Shown here: positions 16,401 through 24,687 of the stretch, one piece after another
Layout of the letters: every line of letters begins with the position of its first letter
Numbering within the stretch: position 1 is the first letter of the stretch
Source: JALOLV01 sp046295175
Lineage (GTDB): Bacteria > Bacteroidota > Bacteroidia > Cytophagales > Spirosomataceae
Assembly (NCBI GenBank): GCA_046295175.1
Contig: JBKBNY010000007.1
Span: 124,001 to 188,000, forward strand
Length of the DNA stretch: 64,000 nucleotides
Direction: 5' to 3'
Notes under the pieces: model-generated
What the model saw: only the letters and a program-made list of their open reading frames with translations
The model's database searches: none
What the model was told of the DNA's origin: nothing
Made by a program: the position numbers and the translations under genes

Positions 16401-18173
16401 CGTCATTTTAAATTCATAAAGCCCTTCTTTAAAGTTTTCATCAATTTTTGTAATGAACGAATTGCCATTGGCTAAAACTCCTTGCGGACCAGACCATTGC
16501 CCTGCCTTTGATGAGGATAGTACGAGTGTATCACCGATACAGGCTCTGTTATTGGTGGTTATCACTTCCCCAATTTTAACTTTATCTGATTCTACACTAC
16601 AAAAATCTTTATCGTTTATACTTACATGGTAATCACCTGCGTATTTGGCCTCATAAGTCGCACTTGTAGCACCTGTGATTGGCTTGTTATTGGCGTACCA
16701 TTGATAAATATAATTGCCCGAAGAAGTAGTACTCAATATCGTTTTAGCATCGGTACAAGTTACCGAGACCTTCTTGGATATTGGGGCGATAATCTGTACC
16801 TCTACTGTATCTGAAATAACTCTGCAACCCGATATTAAATTGGCAACACTGTGATATTTACCAGATTCTGTCACCATGTATGTAGAGCCGCTGACACCTT
16901 CGAGTAGTTTACCATCTTTATACCACAGACCCGAGCCAGTCCCGTTGTTTAAAATAAACGGTGTTCCATGACAAATTTTGTGTTTGTTTTTACCATCGAC
17001 CGCCAATTTGACTCTTGCAATATTAGTATTCGTATTTCTAACTTCTACAATATTTGACTCGCTGCGGCAACTTCCCAGTTCGATTTTAGCCTGATAAACA
17101 CCCGCTTGCATTTGGTTGAATATCAAACCCTCTGTACCATCATTACTAAAAAAATTCTTGCGAGCTATTTCATTCCCGTCTCGATAGTAACTGATTACCA
17201 AATCTTTCAATGGGTCTCGATAGCCCCAGTCAACAATTGCTCTAAAGCCTATTGTACAATTGCTATTCAAAAAACCTGGTCTTTCGATAAAAGGTGGTGG
17301 TAGGCCTTTATCAAATCGTAAGTACAACTGATTACTCTGTACTAAGCATTCACCATCCTTGTAAGTAAACGAGTATGTACCTGTCTCGGTGGCTTGAATT
17401 GAGTTAGAAACACCGAATTGCTTTCCATCTTTGAGCCAAACCGAATTATTATTTGCCGAAATCAATATCAAGGGCAGACCTTTACAAACATCCAGCGTAT
17501 CTTTTGTTATTTTGGTATCATTATAAATTCTGATTCTTTCTTTAATAGCATTACTTTTTCTTACCACAACTGTATTACTCACCCCACTACACTCACCTTG
17601 CTTGAATCTGGCTCGATAGATTCCTTCTTCTTTAGCCACAAATCTAAAGTTATTGGCATCAGGTATGTCTTTTCCGTTAAGCATCCATTGCCAATTTTCA
17701 TCACTACTTACAGACAACTGACGTGCTAAACTTACGCTTCCGCCTTTATCGCATATTGTTGCAGTATCAAGATTAAGCGACCTACCCTCGGGATAGATTA
17801 TTGGTGGATAATTTATCACCGATTCTCTTACCCTGAATGATTGTGGAATGCGGTATTGACAGTTACCTTTTCTGATAATTATATAATATGAACCAAATTC
17901 TGAAATCTCAAATGTAGATTTTGTAGCACCCGCTATCGGACTATCATTTTTATACCACTGGAATTTTAGGTCGGTAAATTCATCATTGATATATGATACT
18001 CCAAGTTTTATTGTCCCACCTTTACAAATGTTTTTGTCATAAGAAACCCCTTGATAAAAAGTAAAAGATGTGTTTTCTTGGTAAAGTGTGTATTGACCCA
18101 AACAATTTTGGGTGTAACTATCAAGTCTCGAAAGTAGTAGTAATAATAGTAGTAGTGGTATTTTTCTGTTCAT
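13434..18173 (-). CDS. Giant Ig-like repeat protein with T9SS sorting domain
   Basis: A 1579-residue secreted protein. It starts with a poly-Leu signal peptide (Leu7-14) and holds roughly 14 Ig/PKD-like repeats, each opening with a Cys-x-Gly type strand (CKGGTIKLGV, CEGSKINLKI, CEGQAVKINA, CRGSTVNIST) and containing a Trp plus Asn-Gly turn (WYKNDSPIAGATKSTF, WLKNGIEI) and a closing SGxYxxxxxxGxC strand. The last about 80 residues form a type IX secretion sorting domain (SLYPIPAQSNC, WQLYTADGKLI, LQELSNGTYLLKII, final KIIKQD). Expected to be exported by T9SS and anchored or released at the surface, perhaps as an adhesin. moaC follows with no spacer. Confidence 0.9.
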   Translation of the reverse strand: MNRKIPLLLLLLLLSRLDSYTQNCLGQYTLYQENTSFTFYQGVSYDKNICKGGTIKLGVSYINDEFTDLKFQWYKNDSPIAGATKSTFEISEFGSYYIIIRKGNCQYRIPQSFRVRESVINYPPIIYPEGRSLNLDTATICDKGGSVSLARQLSVSSDENWQWMLNGKDIPDANNFRFVAKEEGIYRARFKQGECSGVSNTVVVRKSNAIKERIRIYNDTKITKDTLDVCKGLPLILISANNNSVWLKDGKQFGVSNSIQATETGTYSFTYKDGECLVQSNQLYLRFDKGLPPPFIERPGFLNSNCTIGFRAIVDWGYRDPLKDLVISYYRDGNEIARKNFFSNDGTEGLIFNQMQAGVYQAKIELGSCRSESNIVEVRNTNTNIARVKLAVDGKNKHKICHGTPFILNNGTGSGLWYKDGKLLEGVSGSTYMVTESGKYHSVANLISGCRVISDTVEVQIIAPISKKVSVTCTDAKTILSTTSSGNYIYQWYANNKPITGATSATYEAKYAGDYHVSINDKDFCSVESDKVKIGEVITTNNRACIGDTLVLSSSKAGQWSGPQGVLANGNSFITKIDENFKEGLYEFKMTDERGCIVVDTFKINRFYKTTIVEDVIIPNTIVEGGKFVYSIKRQAAALFTDNLGNTEFIYSYKIFDPIKVTDSGKYYVKAMNNYGCITTKVINLNVIKAENAPIKIKPVNIEKVCVGEKIDIHFETQNLAPDDTLKVIMYFPYLIYTTNSLEVGKGTKSPISVSVPPEYQSGYPEVGFRILSSKSKILSGVSNLIPITQIKELRITPENYNACEGSKINLKITTNAIHSSYEWYLGSNQIATTSTPNFEAEKSGMYSVKAKRPDGCFDRSIYTTEIKFGRLEKPTISLTNSSINRTFCEGQAVKINAQSTYQNTKDVTYQWLKNGIEIKDNDTIKNDILVNSTGFYALRIKQKTCESTSEAIQLSFSKQLELKLIPSFVGQTTDERGYYSELSQNHFKVCRGSTVNISTNLTESFKNEKYEVVWLRNDKDTLQSKTLSLSTNLDGTYRARIKIGECIAYSDLLRITHADSIKLPITIPLNLALCGQDSFYKVYNSDGDSYNINLSKFGVIGWQYISISGDKKTLPSTNWLYITDPGVYIGSSMFMIDNKACFVYTDTVRAKETKEIKDLQWLDDFSTCEPSVQLDKNYILDFKGIEKVNWLLNGQRLEEQSLRLNAKQSGVYQLSYVTDEGCTHSYKPFRIDFGNLNLKTSSQIVSCLGQPSTLRGLVQSRFNPIKDFEINADYQWFKDGVKIEGAIGPELKTFEKGSYIVEAKYGACSTKSAPIQVNKTTSLESVNLLSVKDSIFACPNTFVKITSNLVGVSAKLQWLKNGSIINGQNGFELSTKEVGRYSLKITDSECITESNPVVFSHKIIPPTAVISGGKDINFGDSTQIKVDFTSSAPWIFKMTNNQEFTTERNPFQFSVKPQQTTVYELASVKNNCGEGTVSGKAEVKIIILGNEEIAGAKVSLYPIPAQSNCRLSVETVFPARLQWQLYTADGKLISKTESQKLSNNYQESLNLQELSNGTYLLKIIIGNKILTRKIIKQD
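18132..18157 (-). repeat. Trinucleotide run encoding poly-Leu signal core
   Basis: Eight consecutive Leu codons (CTA/TTA/CTT) lie in the signal peptide of the Ig-repeat protein. As a 3-base repeat its length can change without breaking the frame. Confidence 0.7.
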
Positions 18174-18209
18174 TTAATTTGGATTTTTTCAGAAGTTAGT
18201 ATGTGTCTC

Positions 18210-18217
18210 CAAAAATA
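18210..18217 (-). promoter_or_regulatory. Promoter -7 element for Ig-repeat protein/moaC
   Basis: The minus strand reads TATTTTTG, matching TAnnTTTG, 37 bases before the start codon and directly behind the ileS terminator hairpin, where an independent promoter is expected. Confidence 0.45.
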
Positions 18218-18218
18218 C

Positions 18219-18246
18219 AAAAAGCCACCTTTTCAGATGGCTTTTC
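18219..18246 (-). terminator. ileS terminator
   Basis: On the minus strand AAAAGCCATC pairs with GGTGGCTTTT (one G-U), followed by T-rich sequence; 23 bp after the ileS stop. Confidence 0.8.
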
Positions 18247-18268
18247 GTGTGAGTTTTTTATGATTTCG

Positions 18269-21200
18269 TTACTTTACCACATCCAAATCAACCACCAACA
18301 TAAACTCATCCATTTCGATTTCGATGGCTTCAGCAGGGCGGTCTTGCATGATTGTCAGCGACAACGCCTGTACTTCTTTGCAAATGTATTCTCTGAAAGC
18401 ATCAACAGCGTCGGCTAATTCTTGGTTATTATTTTGTAGCTGAATCCTGATTTTGTCGGTAACTTCGTATCCATTGTCTTTGCGTTGATTTTGGATACGA
18501 TTCACAAAATCGCGGGCGATGCCTTCTTGGCGGAGTTCGTCAGTGATGTTAATATCCAAAGCTACTGTTACACCACCCTCCGATGCCACTAACCAACCCG
18601 GTACGTCTTCGGTCAGGATTTCGACGTCTTCTTTTGAAATCGTGAATTGTGAATCGTGAATCGTGAATGTTCCGTTTATTTCGAGAGATTTTATGTCTTC
18701 TGCTGTCATGGTGTTGATTCCGTCAGCTACCGCTTTCATGTCTTTTCCGAATTTCGGACCAAGGGCTTTGAAGTTTGGCTTCACTTTTTTCTTCAAGATT
18801 CCGCTATCATCAGTGATGAATTCAACGGCTTTTACATTCACTTCTGATTCGATGATGTACGCCACGTGTTCGATTTGACGACGGATTTCTTCGTTCAAAA
18901 CCGGAATCAACACCTTGCTCAGTGGCTGGCGAACCTTGATTTTATTGGTTTTGCGTAATGAGTGTACCAACGAGCAAACCTTCTGAGCCAATGCCATAGA
19001 TTGCTCTAAATCGGCATCTACCCAATATTCTTCGTAAGTATGCCAAGTACTAAAATGCACCGATTCGTCTTTAAACGGTGTGTTTTTTTCGATTGATTCG
19101 GCTCGAACGTGTTCGGTCATGTTGCGGTACAACCAATCACTAAAGAACGGGGCAATTGGCGACATAAATTGAGCCACTGCGACCAAACAATGTTGTAGTG
19201 TCTCGTAAGCCGCACGCTTATCATCGGTCATTTCGCCCTGCCAGAAACGTCTTCTGTTGAGACGAACATACCAGTTCGATAAATCATCACAAACGAAATC
19301 CTGAATCAAGCGTCCCGCTTTTGTCGGGTTGTAATTATCAAATTCGTAGGCAACTTCTTTGGCCAATGTAAATACCTTAGATACAATCCAGCGGTCGAGT
19401 TCGGTCAATTTATCTTTCGGAACTCGATTGAATTGCTCTACTTTATAATTATCCAAATTGGCATAAAGGGCAAAGAAATTATAGGTATTGAATAACGTTC
19501 CGAAGAATTTACGCTGAACCTCGGTGATACCATCTAAGTTGAACTTGAGGTTATCCCACGGCTCGGCATTCGTAATCATGTACCAGCGAGTCGCATCGGG
19601 GCCATACTTTGCCATCGTCTCGAATGGGTCAATGGCATTGCCCAAGCGTTTCGACATTTTATTGCCGTTTTTGTCTAATACCAAGCCCGTAGAAACTACG
19701 TTTTTGAAGGCAACCGACTCAAACAACATACCTGCGATAGCATGAAGCGTGAAGAACCAACCACGGGTTTGGTCAACGCCCTCTGAGATAAAATCGGCAG
19801 GATAAGCCTTATCAAAAATCGCTTTGTTATCAAACGGATAATGCCACTGTGCGTAAGGCATCGCACCTGAATCAAACCAAACGTCAATCAAGTCGGTTTC
19901 ACGAATCATCACTTTGCCCGAAGCCGAAACCAAGAAGATTTCGTCAACATAAGGGCGGTGTAAATCAAATTGTGAATGAGTGAATGAGTGAATGAATGAA
20001 TTATTTTTCTCTCGCTGTTCCTCATTCAATACATCGTCTTTGAGGGCGTGTTTGGCAGCATTTACCAATTCTTCTACCGAACCGATACACACTTCTTCGC
20101 CGTCTTCGCTACGCCAGATTGGCAGCGGAGTTCCCCAATAACGAGAGCGGCTCAAGTTCCAATCCACCAAGTTTTCGAGCCAGTTTCCGAAACGCCCCGT
20201 ACCTGTACTTTCTGGCTGCCAGTTGATGGTTTTGTTGAGTTCTACCAATTTATCTTTCATGGCAGTTGTGCGGATAAACCAGCTATCCAACGGATAGTAC
20301 AAAACAGGTTTATCAGTACGCCAGCAATGCGGATAACTGTGTTCGTATTTCTCGACCTTGAAAGCCAAATTTTGCTGTTTCAAGATGATTGAAATAATCT
20401 CATCGGTAGTTTTATAATTGTCTTGTTTTTCGTCTTCCGAAAGGTAATTTTTCACATAAAACCCATCTTTCTCGATTTCGCGATGCGTTTTTATAGCAAA
20501 TTCGGCTACTTTCTCGACCAACCACTCGCCTACTTCGTTTACAAATTTACCTTTGCGGTCAACTACTGGCACATCTTTGCCGTTTTCGTCTTTGACCATC
20601 ACCGAAGGCACTCCGTTTTGTTGGCAAACACGGAAGTCATCAGCCCCAAAAAGTGAAGCCGTATGCACAATACCCGTACCGTCTTCGGTCGTAACAAAAT
20701 CGCCCGCAATTACCCTAAACGCATTGGTTTCGAGGTTGTGGTCGGTTACGGCAGGAATCAACTGTTCGTAGCGTAATTCGAGTAAATCTTTTCCTTTAAA
20801 CTCGGCTACGATTTCAAACGGAATCAATTTATCGCCAGCTTTGTAATCGGCAAGGGCAATTTCTTTGGCTTTATCGTTAAAATATTTACCGACCAATGCC
20901 TTTGCCAAAATTGCCGAAATTGGCTGATACGTATATGGATTATATGTTTTAACTTTTACATAATCAATATTTCCTCCGACGGTCAGACCGCAGTTGCCCG
21001 GAAGCGTCCACGGAGTAGTCGTCCAAGCCAAAAATCTTACGTCTTCATTGGGCGACTCAAACAGAAACTTAGATTTCTCCGAATATTTTGCCTTAAACTG
21101 AGCTACAATCGAAGTATCTTTTACATCGCGGTAGCAGCCCGGCTGATTTAACTCGTGCGAACTCAAACCAGTACCCGCCGCTGGCGAATACGGCTGAATC

Positions 21201-21730
21201 GTGTAGCCTTTGTAGAGTAATCCTTTTTTGTAGAATTCTTTGAGCAAATACCAGAGCGTCTCGATATACTCGTTTTTGTAGGTGATGTATGGGTCTTCCA
21301 TATCAACCCAATACCCCATTTTGTCGGTCATGTCTTGCCACAAATCGGTAAAACGCATGACCGCCTCACGGCATTTTTTATTGTATTCTTCGACCGAAAT
21401 CTTCTTACCAATATCGTCTTTTGTAATACCCAATTCTTTCTCAACTTGCAACTCAATCGGCAAGCCGTGGGTATCCCAGCCACCTTTGCGGTGTACTTGG
21501 TAGCCTTGCAGGGTTTTATAACGACAAAAAATATCTTTAATCGTACGAGCCATCACGTGGTGGATACCCGGTGTACCATTGGCCGAGGGTGGACCTTCGT
21601 AAAACGTAAAAGTGGGTTTACCTTCGCGTACTTCGATAGATTTCTCAAAGATTTTATTCTCTTTCCAGAATGTCAGTATTTCATCCGCTATCTCAGCGTA
21701 ATTCAGAGATTTATATTCCTTAAAATTCAT
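18269..21730 (-). CDS. ileS: Isoleucyl-tRNA synthetase
   Basis: A class I aminoacyl-tRNA synthetase of 1153 residues that charges tRNA-Ile with isoleucine. The N-terminus has FYEGPPSANGTPGIHHVMAR (HIGH-motif region, about 45-65) and GWDTHGLPIELQVEKELGI; the editing CP1 region follows; NKMSKRLGNAIDPF (about 690) is the KMSKS loop; then anticodon-binding and C-terminal domains. Two stretches look foreign to the family: residues 577-587 (FIHSFTHSQF, just before the conserved DLHRPYVDE) and 1021-1031 (FTIHDSQFTIS). Both are translations of short tandem repeats that also occur between genes. The promoter (21832-21839) and a strong leader hairpin (21751-21804) precede it. Confidence 0.97.
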   Translation of the reverse strand: MNFKEYKSLNYAEIADEILTFWKENKIFEKSIEVREGKPTFTFYEGPPSANGTPGIHHVMARTIKDIFCRYKTLQGYQVHRKGGWDTHGLPIELQVEKELGITKDDIGKKISVEEYNKKCREAVMRFTDLWQDMTDKMGYWVDMEDPYITYKNEYIETLWYLLKEFYKKGLLYKGYTIQPYSPAAGTGLSSHELNQPGCYRDVKDTSIVAQFKAKYSEKSKFLFESPNEDVRFLAWTTTPWTLPGNCGLTVGGNIDYVKVKTYNPYTYQPISAILAKALVGKYFNDKAKEIALADYKAGDKLIPFEIVAEFKGKDLLELRYEQLIPAVTDHNLETNAFRVIAGDFVTTEDGTGIVHTASLFGADDFRVCQQNGVPSVMVKDENGKDVPVVDRKGKFVNEVGEWLVEKVAEFAIKTHREIEKDGFYVKNYLSEDEKQDNYKTTDEIISIILKQQNLAFKVEKYEHSYPHCWRTDKPVLYYPLDSWFIRTTAMKDKLVELNKTINWQPESTGTGRFGNWLENLVDWNLSRSRYWGTPLPIWRSEDGEEVCIGSVEELVNAAKHALKDDVLNEEQREKNNSFIHSFTHSQFDLHRPYVDEIFLVSASGKVMIRETDLIDVWFDSGAMPYAQWHYPFDNKAIFDKAYPADFISEGVDQTRGWFFTLHAIAGMLFESVAFKNVVSTGLVLDKNGNKMSKRLGNAIDPFETMAKYGPDATRWYMITNAEPWDNLKFNLDGITEVQRKFFGTLFNTYNFFALYANLDNYKVEQFNRVPKDKLTELDRWIVSKVFTLAKEVAYEFDNYNPTKAGRLIQDFVCDDLSNWYVRLNRRRFWQGEMTDDKRAAYETLQHCLVAVAQFMSPIAPFFSDWLYRNMTEHVRAESIEKNTPFKDESVHFSTWHTYEEYWVDADLEQSMALAQKVCSLVHSLRKTNKIKVRQPLSKVLIPVLNEEIRRQIEHVAYIIESEVNVKAVEFITDDSGILKKKVKPNFKALGPKFGKDMKAVADGINTMTAEDIKSLEINGTFTIHDSQFTISKEDVEILTEDVPGWLVASEGGVTVALDINITDELRQEGIARDFVNRIQNQRKDNGYEVTDKIRIQLQNNNQELADAVDAFREYICKEVQALSLTIMQDRPAEAIEIEMDEFMLVVDLDVVK
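18639..18670. repeat. Heptamer repeat inside ileS (C-terminal)
   Basis: Four units of the type cgtgaat/tgtgaat in tandem, encoding FTIHDSQFTIS in ileS. Same unit class as the ileS leader. Confidence 0.7.
19970..20002. repeat. Octamer repeat inside ileS (middle)
   Basis: Three perfect units of gtgaatga plus partial units, encoding SFIHSFTHSQ just upstream of the conserved LHRPYVDE stretch. The frame is kept. Confidence 0.75.
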
Positions 21731-21750
21731 AAACTAAAAATTGTGAATTA

Positions 21751-21804
21751 GCGAATGAGTGAATTAGCGAATGAAAATATCTATTCACTAATTCACTCAT
21801 TCGC
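21751..21804 (-). promoter_or_regulatory. Strong leader hairpin of ileS
   Basis: Arms at 21751-21772 and 21783-21804 are complementary over all 22 positions (one G-U in the RNA) with a 10-base loop, built from alternating gcgaatga and gtgaatta units. The stem lies entirely in the predicted ileS leader, ending 20 bases before the start codon. Whether it regulates, stabilises or is only a repeat by-product is unknown. Confidence 0.65.
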
Positions 21805-21831
21805 CTATTCGCTAATTAAAATTTGGTGCCG

Positions 21832-21839
21832 CAAAGATA
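21832..21839 (-). promoter_or_regulatory. Promoter -7 element for ileS
   Basis: The minus strand reads TATCTTTG followed by CGG, an exact -7 match about 100 bases before the ileS start and just beyond the stop of the upstream gene. Confidence 0.55.
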
Positions 21840-21847
21840 CGATTTTT

Positions 21848-23365
21848 TTACCTTTCTGACACTTTTTCAAAAATATAAGGGTCATATTCGATAAAGTCAT
21901 TGACCTTGATGGCCATATTCTTGACTTTTCCATTCTCAACCCCAAAAGGTGCGGGGTGAATTCCTAAAATCGGGCTCGAAAATGTACACAAGAAATCGTT
22001 TTTTCCTTTGGGTTCGAGAGTCGCAAAAATATCGTGATGTTCAAAAACGACTTTTAATTTTCCGTTATCAACCTTAACCTCGGCTGTTCCGTAAATAGGG
22101 TGACGGTACAGACCCGCATAAGCCCCAAGCAATAACGCAGGTTTATTTTTCATGGCCACTGTATCTTGCTCGGCTTTGATTCGATTGGCTTCGGCTACAA
22201 TACCATTCTTGAATCCAGCTAAACTGGCATTGCTCCAGTTTTTGTATTCTTTTGTAAGGTACGAATCCACAATCTGATACGCCAAGATTGAGTATAATTC
22301 GTTGGTATCGGTATTGGTCAATACAACTACTCCGAGGTTTGCTTCTGGTACCAAAATAGTTTGGGTTACAAAGCCATCTGCCCCACCCGAATGTTGATAC
22401 AGCAACTTGCCAAATCTATCTTGCACAAACCACCCAAGTCCATAAGCCTGAAAATCTCTCGGACCTCCTTTAGCTTTACGATTGGTAATGAGATTTACAC
22501 CATCGCGGGTTTTACGGATAACCTCCCAAGGCAAAACTCGTTTGCCTTCGTAGCGTCCGCTGTCTAACTGCATCATTATCCAATGGCTCAAATCGCTTAT
22601 GCACGAACTCATACTACCCGCCGAGGCCAGATTATCAAGGTTAGGATACGCCATTTTCATTAATTTATCACCAACCAAAGTATGTGGTGTAGCGATATTC
22701 TTTTGTTTGGGCAGATTAACCGACAAAGCAAGCGTTTGATTCATTTTTAAAGGATTCAAGATTCGTTCTTGCAATTCTTGTTCCCACGGTTTTCCTGTTA
22801 CTTTCGGGATAATTTCTCCTGCCGTCAAGAATGCGGCATTGCAGTAGCCGTATCCATTTCTAAACTCATAGTCGGGTTTGAGCATGCCAAATTTCTGGAT
22901 TACCTGCTGGCGGGTCAGTTTAGACTCCCAGTACATAAAATCGCCTTGAAAAGTCTTCAAACCTACTCGGTGGGTCAATAAATCTTTGATTGAGCAAAGT
23001 TGCGTAGCACAAGCATCGTAAAGCCTGAAATCGGGCAGATATTTGGTTACTTTATCGTTGAGATTGAGTTTTTTCTCGTATTCGAGATTTGCCAAAAGCG
23101 TACCCGTGTAGGCTTTAGAATTTGAGGCAATCATAAAAAGTGTGTTTTCATCTACTTTATCGGGTTTACCAGCTTCTTTTACGCCGTAGCCTTTCATCAC
23201 GATTGGTTTTCCGTCTTTAACAACCAACACCGCAATGCCCGGAATCTGCCAATCTTGGATGGCTTTATTGACATAATTATCGAGGCTATCTCGGATAAAG
23301 GCGTTTTCTTGGGCAAAACCAAATCGGTTTACCAAAAGGCAAATTAAAAGTAGGAGTTTTTTCAT
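21848..23365 (-). CDS. Secreted serine hydrolase with DUF3471 domain
   Basis: A 505-residue periplasmic or surface serine hydrolase of the class C beta-lactamase/DD-peptidase fold. After a signal peptide (ending GFAQ) come the catalytic SxxK (SNSK in MIASNSKAYTG), the Tyr-x-Asn (YCN in GYGYCNAAFLTAGE) and the late HxG-like HSGGADGF. A C-terminal DUF3471 beta domain (LLGAYAGLYRHPIYG onward) completes the usual two-domain layout. Substrates of such Bacteroidota proteins are mostly unknown; peptide or ester hydrolysis is expected and beta-lactam resistance should not be assumed. Single gene. Confidence 0.92.
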   Translation of the reverse strand: MKKLLLLICLLVNRFGFAQENAFIRDSLDNYVNKAIQDWQIPGIAVLVVKDGKPIVMKGYGVKEAGKPDKVDENTLFMIASNSKAYTGTLLANLEYEKKLNLNDKVTKYLPDFRLYDACATQLCSIKDLLTHRVGLKTFQGDFMYWESKLTRQQVIQKFGMLKPDYEFRNGYGYCNAAFLTAGEIIPKVTGKPWEQELQERILNPLKMNQTLALSVNLPKQKNIATPHTLVGDKLMKMAYPNLDNLASAGSMSSCISDLSHWIMMQLDSGRYEGKRVLPWEVIRKTRDGVNLITNRKAKGGPRDFQAYGLGWFVQDRFGKLLYQHSGGADGFVTQTILVPEANLGVVVLTNTDTNELYSILAYQIVDSYLTKEYKNWSNASLAGFKNGIVAEANRIKAEQDTVAMKNKPALLLGAYAGLYRHPIYGTAEVKVDNGKLKVVFEHHDIFATLEPKGKNDFLCTFSSPILGIHPAPFGVENGKVKNMAIKVNDFIEYDPYIFEKVSER

Positions 23366-23391
23366 GATTACGTTTGTTATGAATAGCGTTT

Positions 23392-23399
23392 TAAAGATA
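23392..23399 (-). promoter_or_regulatory. Weak -7-like box for serine hydrolase
   Basis: The minus strand reads TATCTTTA, one mismatch from TAnnTTTG, 27 bases before the start codon. Plausible by position only. Confidence 0.3.
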
Positions 23400-23490
23400 G
23401 GGATTTTTGAGGTTAAATCTCCTAAAAATCAACATTATGGAATTCGCTTAAAACAAAATTTGTAATATTGTAAAAAATGCGTTTGAAACG

Positions 23491-24687
23491 ATGGCAGATA
23501 AGCTAATTGTAAAGAATTTTGGACCAATAGACGATGCCGAACTCGACATCAAGAAAACTACCGTGCTGATTGGCCCGCAAGGAAGCGGAAAAAGTACATT
23601 GGCGAAATTGGTGGCGATTTTTGGGGATAAAATATTCTTTAAGCAGTTAATCTTAAATGGACCAAGTAATTATTTATCGAACTTTAATTTAAATGATTAC
23701 CTATCAAAAAGTTCTCATTTTAGATTTAACAATAGTTCTTACGAAATAAATTTTCAAAATGGTGAATTTATTCCCGAATTAGATGAAAAGCTTGACGATT
23801 TAATTAGAAGTAATGCGGAGCAATCACCTATGAATTCTTCATTGCCATTAAAAAGTATAAATGAATACATACGTTTTAACATACAACGTAAACCATTAAC
23901 ATCATCTAACTATACTATATTAAGTCAAGGCTATATTTCAAGTTCTTTTTCAAATCTAACGTTACCTATTTCATATTACCTACCAACCGAACGTTTTTTT
24001 ATTTCAACAATTTCTCAGTCAATTTTAGGTTTGATGAGTAATAATATTGCTCTACCTAAATATGTTGTTGATTTTGGGAGTTGGTTTGAGGTAGCACGAA
24101 ATCAGAATTCAGAAATACCGATTGATTTCTTGAAGATTCGTTACAAATACGAAAACGGAATTGATAAAGTGATTTTGGACAATAACAAAGAAATAAAACT
24201 TTCGGCAAGTGCCAGTGGGTTTCAGTCAATTATCCCTTTGAAACTCGTTATCGAAAATAACTTTAAAAACGATTTAACGAATTTCATCATCGAAGAGCCC
24301 GAGTTGAATCTTTTTCCGGTTACACAAAAACATTTGATTCAGTATTTGGTAGATAGATGTACACAAAACAAAAACCAACTCATGATGACCACCCATAGCC
24401 CTTATGTGCTTTCGTCGTTGAATCTCTTGGTTTTTGCGTACCAAACCGCCCAAAAACACCCCGAACGAATCGAAGAAATCAAGGCGATTGTACCACAAGA
24501 ATCTTGGATAAATCCAGACGAATTCGCGGCATATTACGTAGATGAAGGCACAGTTCGCTCGATTATTAGTCCAAAAACTGGCTTGATTGCCGAAAACGAA
24601 TTAGATGGAGTTTCGGATATGATTGGTGATGAATTTGATGCTTTGATGGATATTTATCGCATACCCACGCATGAAACAGTCGCTTGA
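23491..24687 (+). CDS. AAA/ABC-type ATPase of a putative two-gene defence module
   Basis: A 398-residue ABC-class ATPase of the AAA_15/AAA_21 or OLD-like type. Walker A is GPQGSGKST (residues 28-36), the ABC signature-like LSASASGFQS precedes Walker B (NFIIEEPELNLFP, about 264-276), and the switch region reads MTTHSPYVLSSL (about 299-310). The middle (50-180) is variable and strongly AT-rich. There is no fused TOPRIM domain, unlike GajA or OLD nucleases. Its last 17 bases overlap the next gene, which encodes a nuclease-like protein. Stand-alone ATPases of this type with a small partner are common in anti-phage systems, so a defence role is inferred, not shown. Housekeeping DNA repair is an alternative. 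Confidence 0.85.
   Translation: MADKLIVKNFGPIDDAELDIKKTTVLIGPQGSGKSTLAKLVAIFGDKIFFKQLILNGPSNYLSNFNLNDYLSKSSHFRFNNSSYEINFQNGEFIPELDEKLDDLIRSNAEQSPMNSSLPLKSINEYIRFNIQRKPLTSSNYTILSQGYISSSFSNLTLPISYYLPTERFFISTISQSILGLMSNNIALPKYVVDFGSWFEVARNQNSEIPIDFLKIRYKYENGIDKVILDNNKEIKLSASASGFQSIIPLKLVIENNFKNDLTNFIIEEPELNLFPVTQKHLIQYLVDRCTQNKNQLMMTTHSPYVLSSLNLLVFAYQTAQKHPERIEEIKAIVPQESWINPDEFAAYYVDEGTVRSIISPKTGLIAENELDGVSDMIGDEFDALMDIYRIPTHETVA

Noticed and set aside
21848..23365. Antibiotic-resistance beta-lactamase
   Set aside because: The fold motifs are present, but the DUF3471 domain and sequence fit generic Bacteroidota serine hydrolases, not a resistance enzyme.
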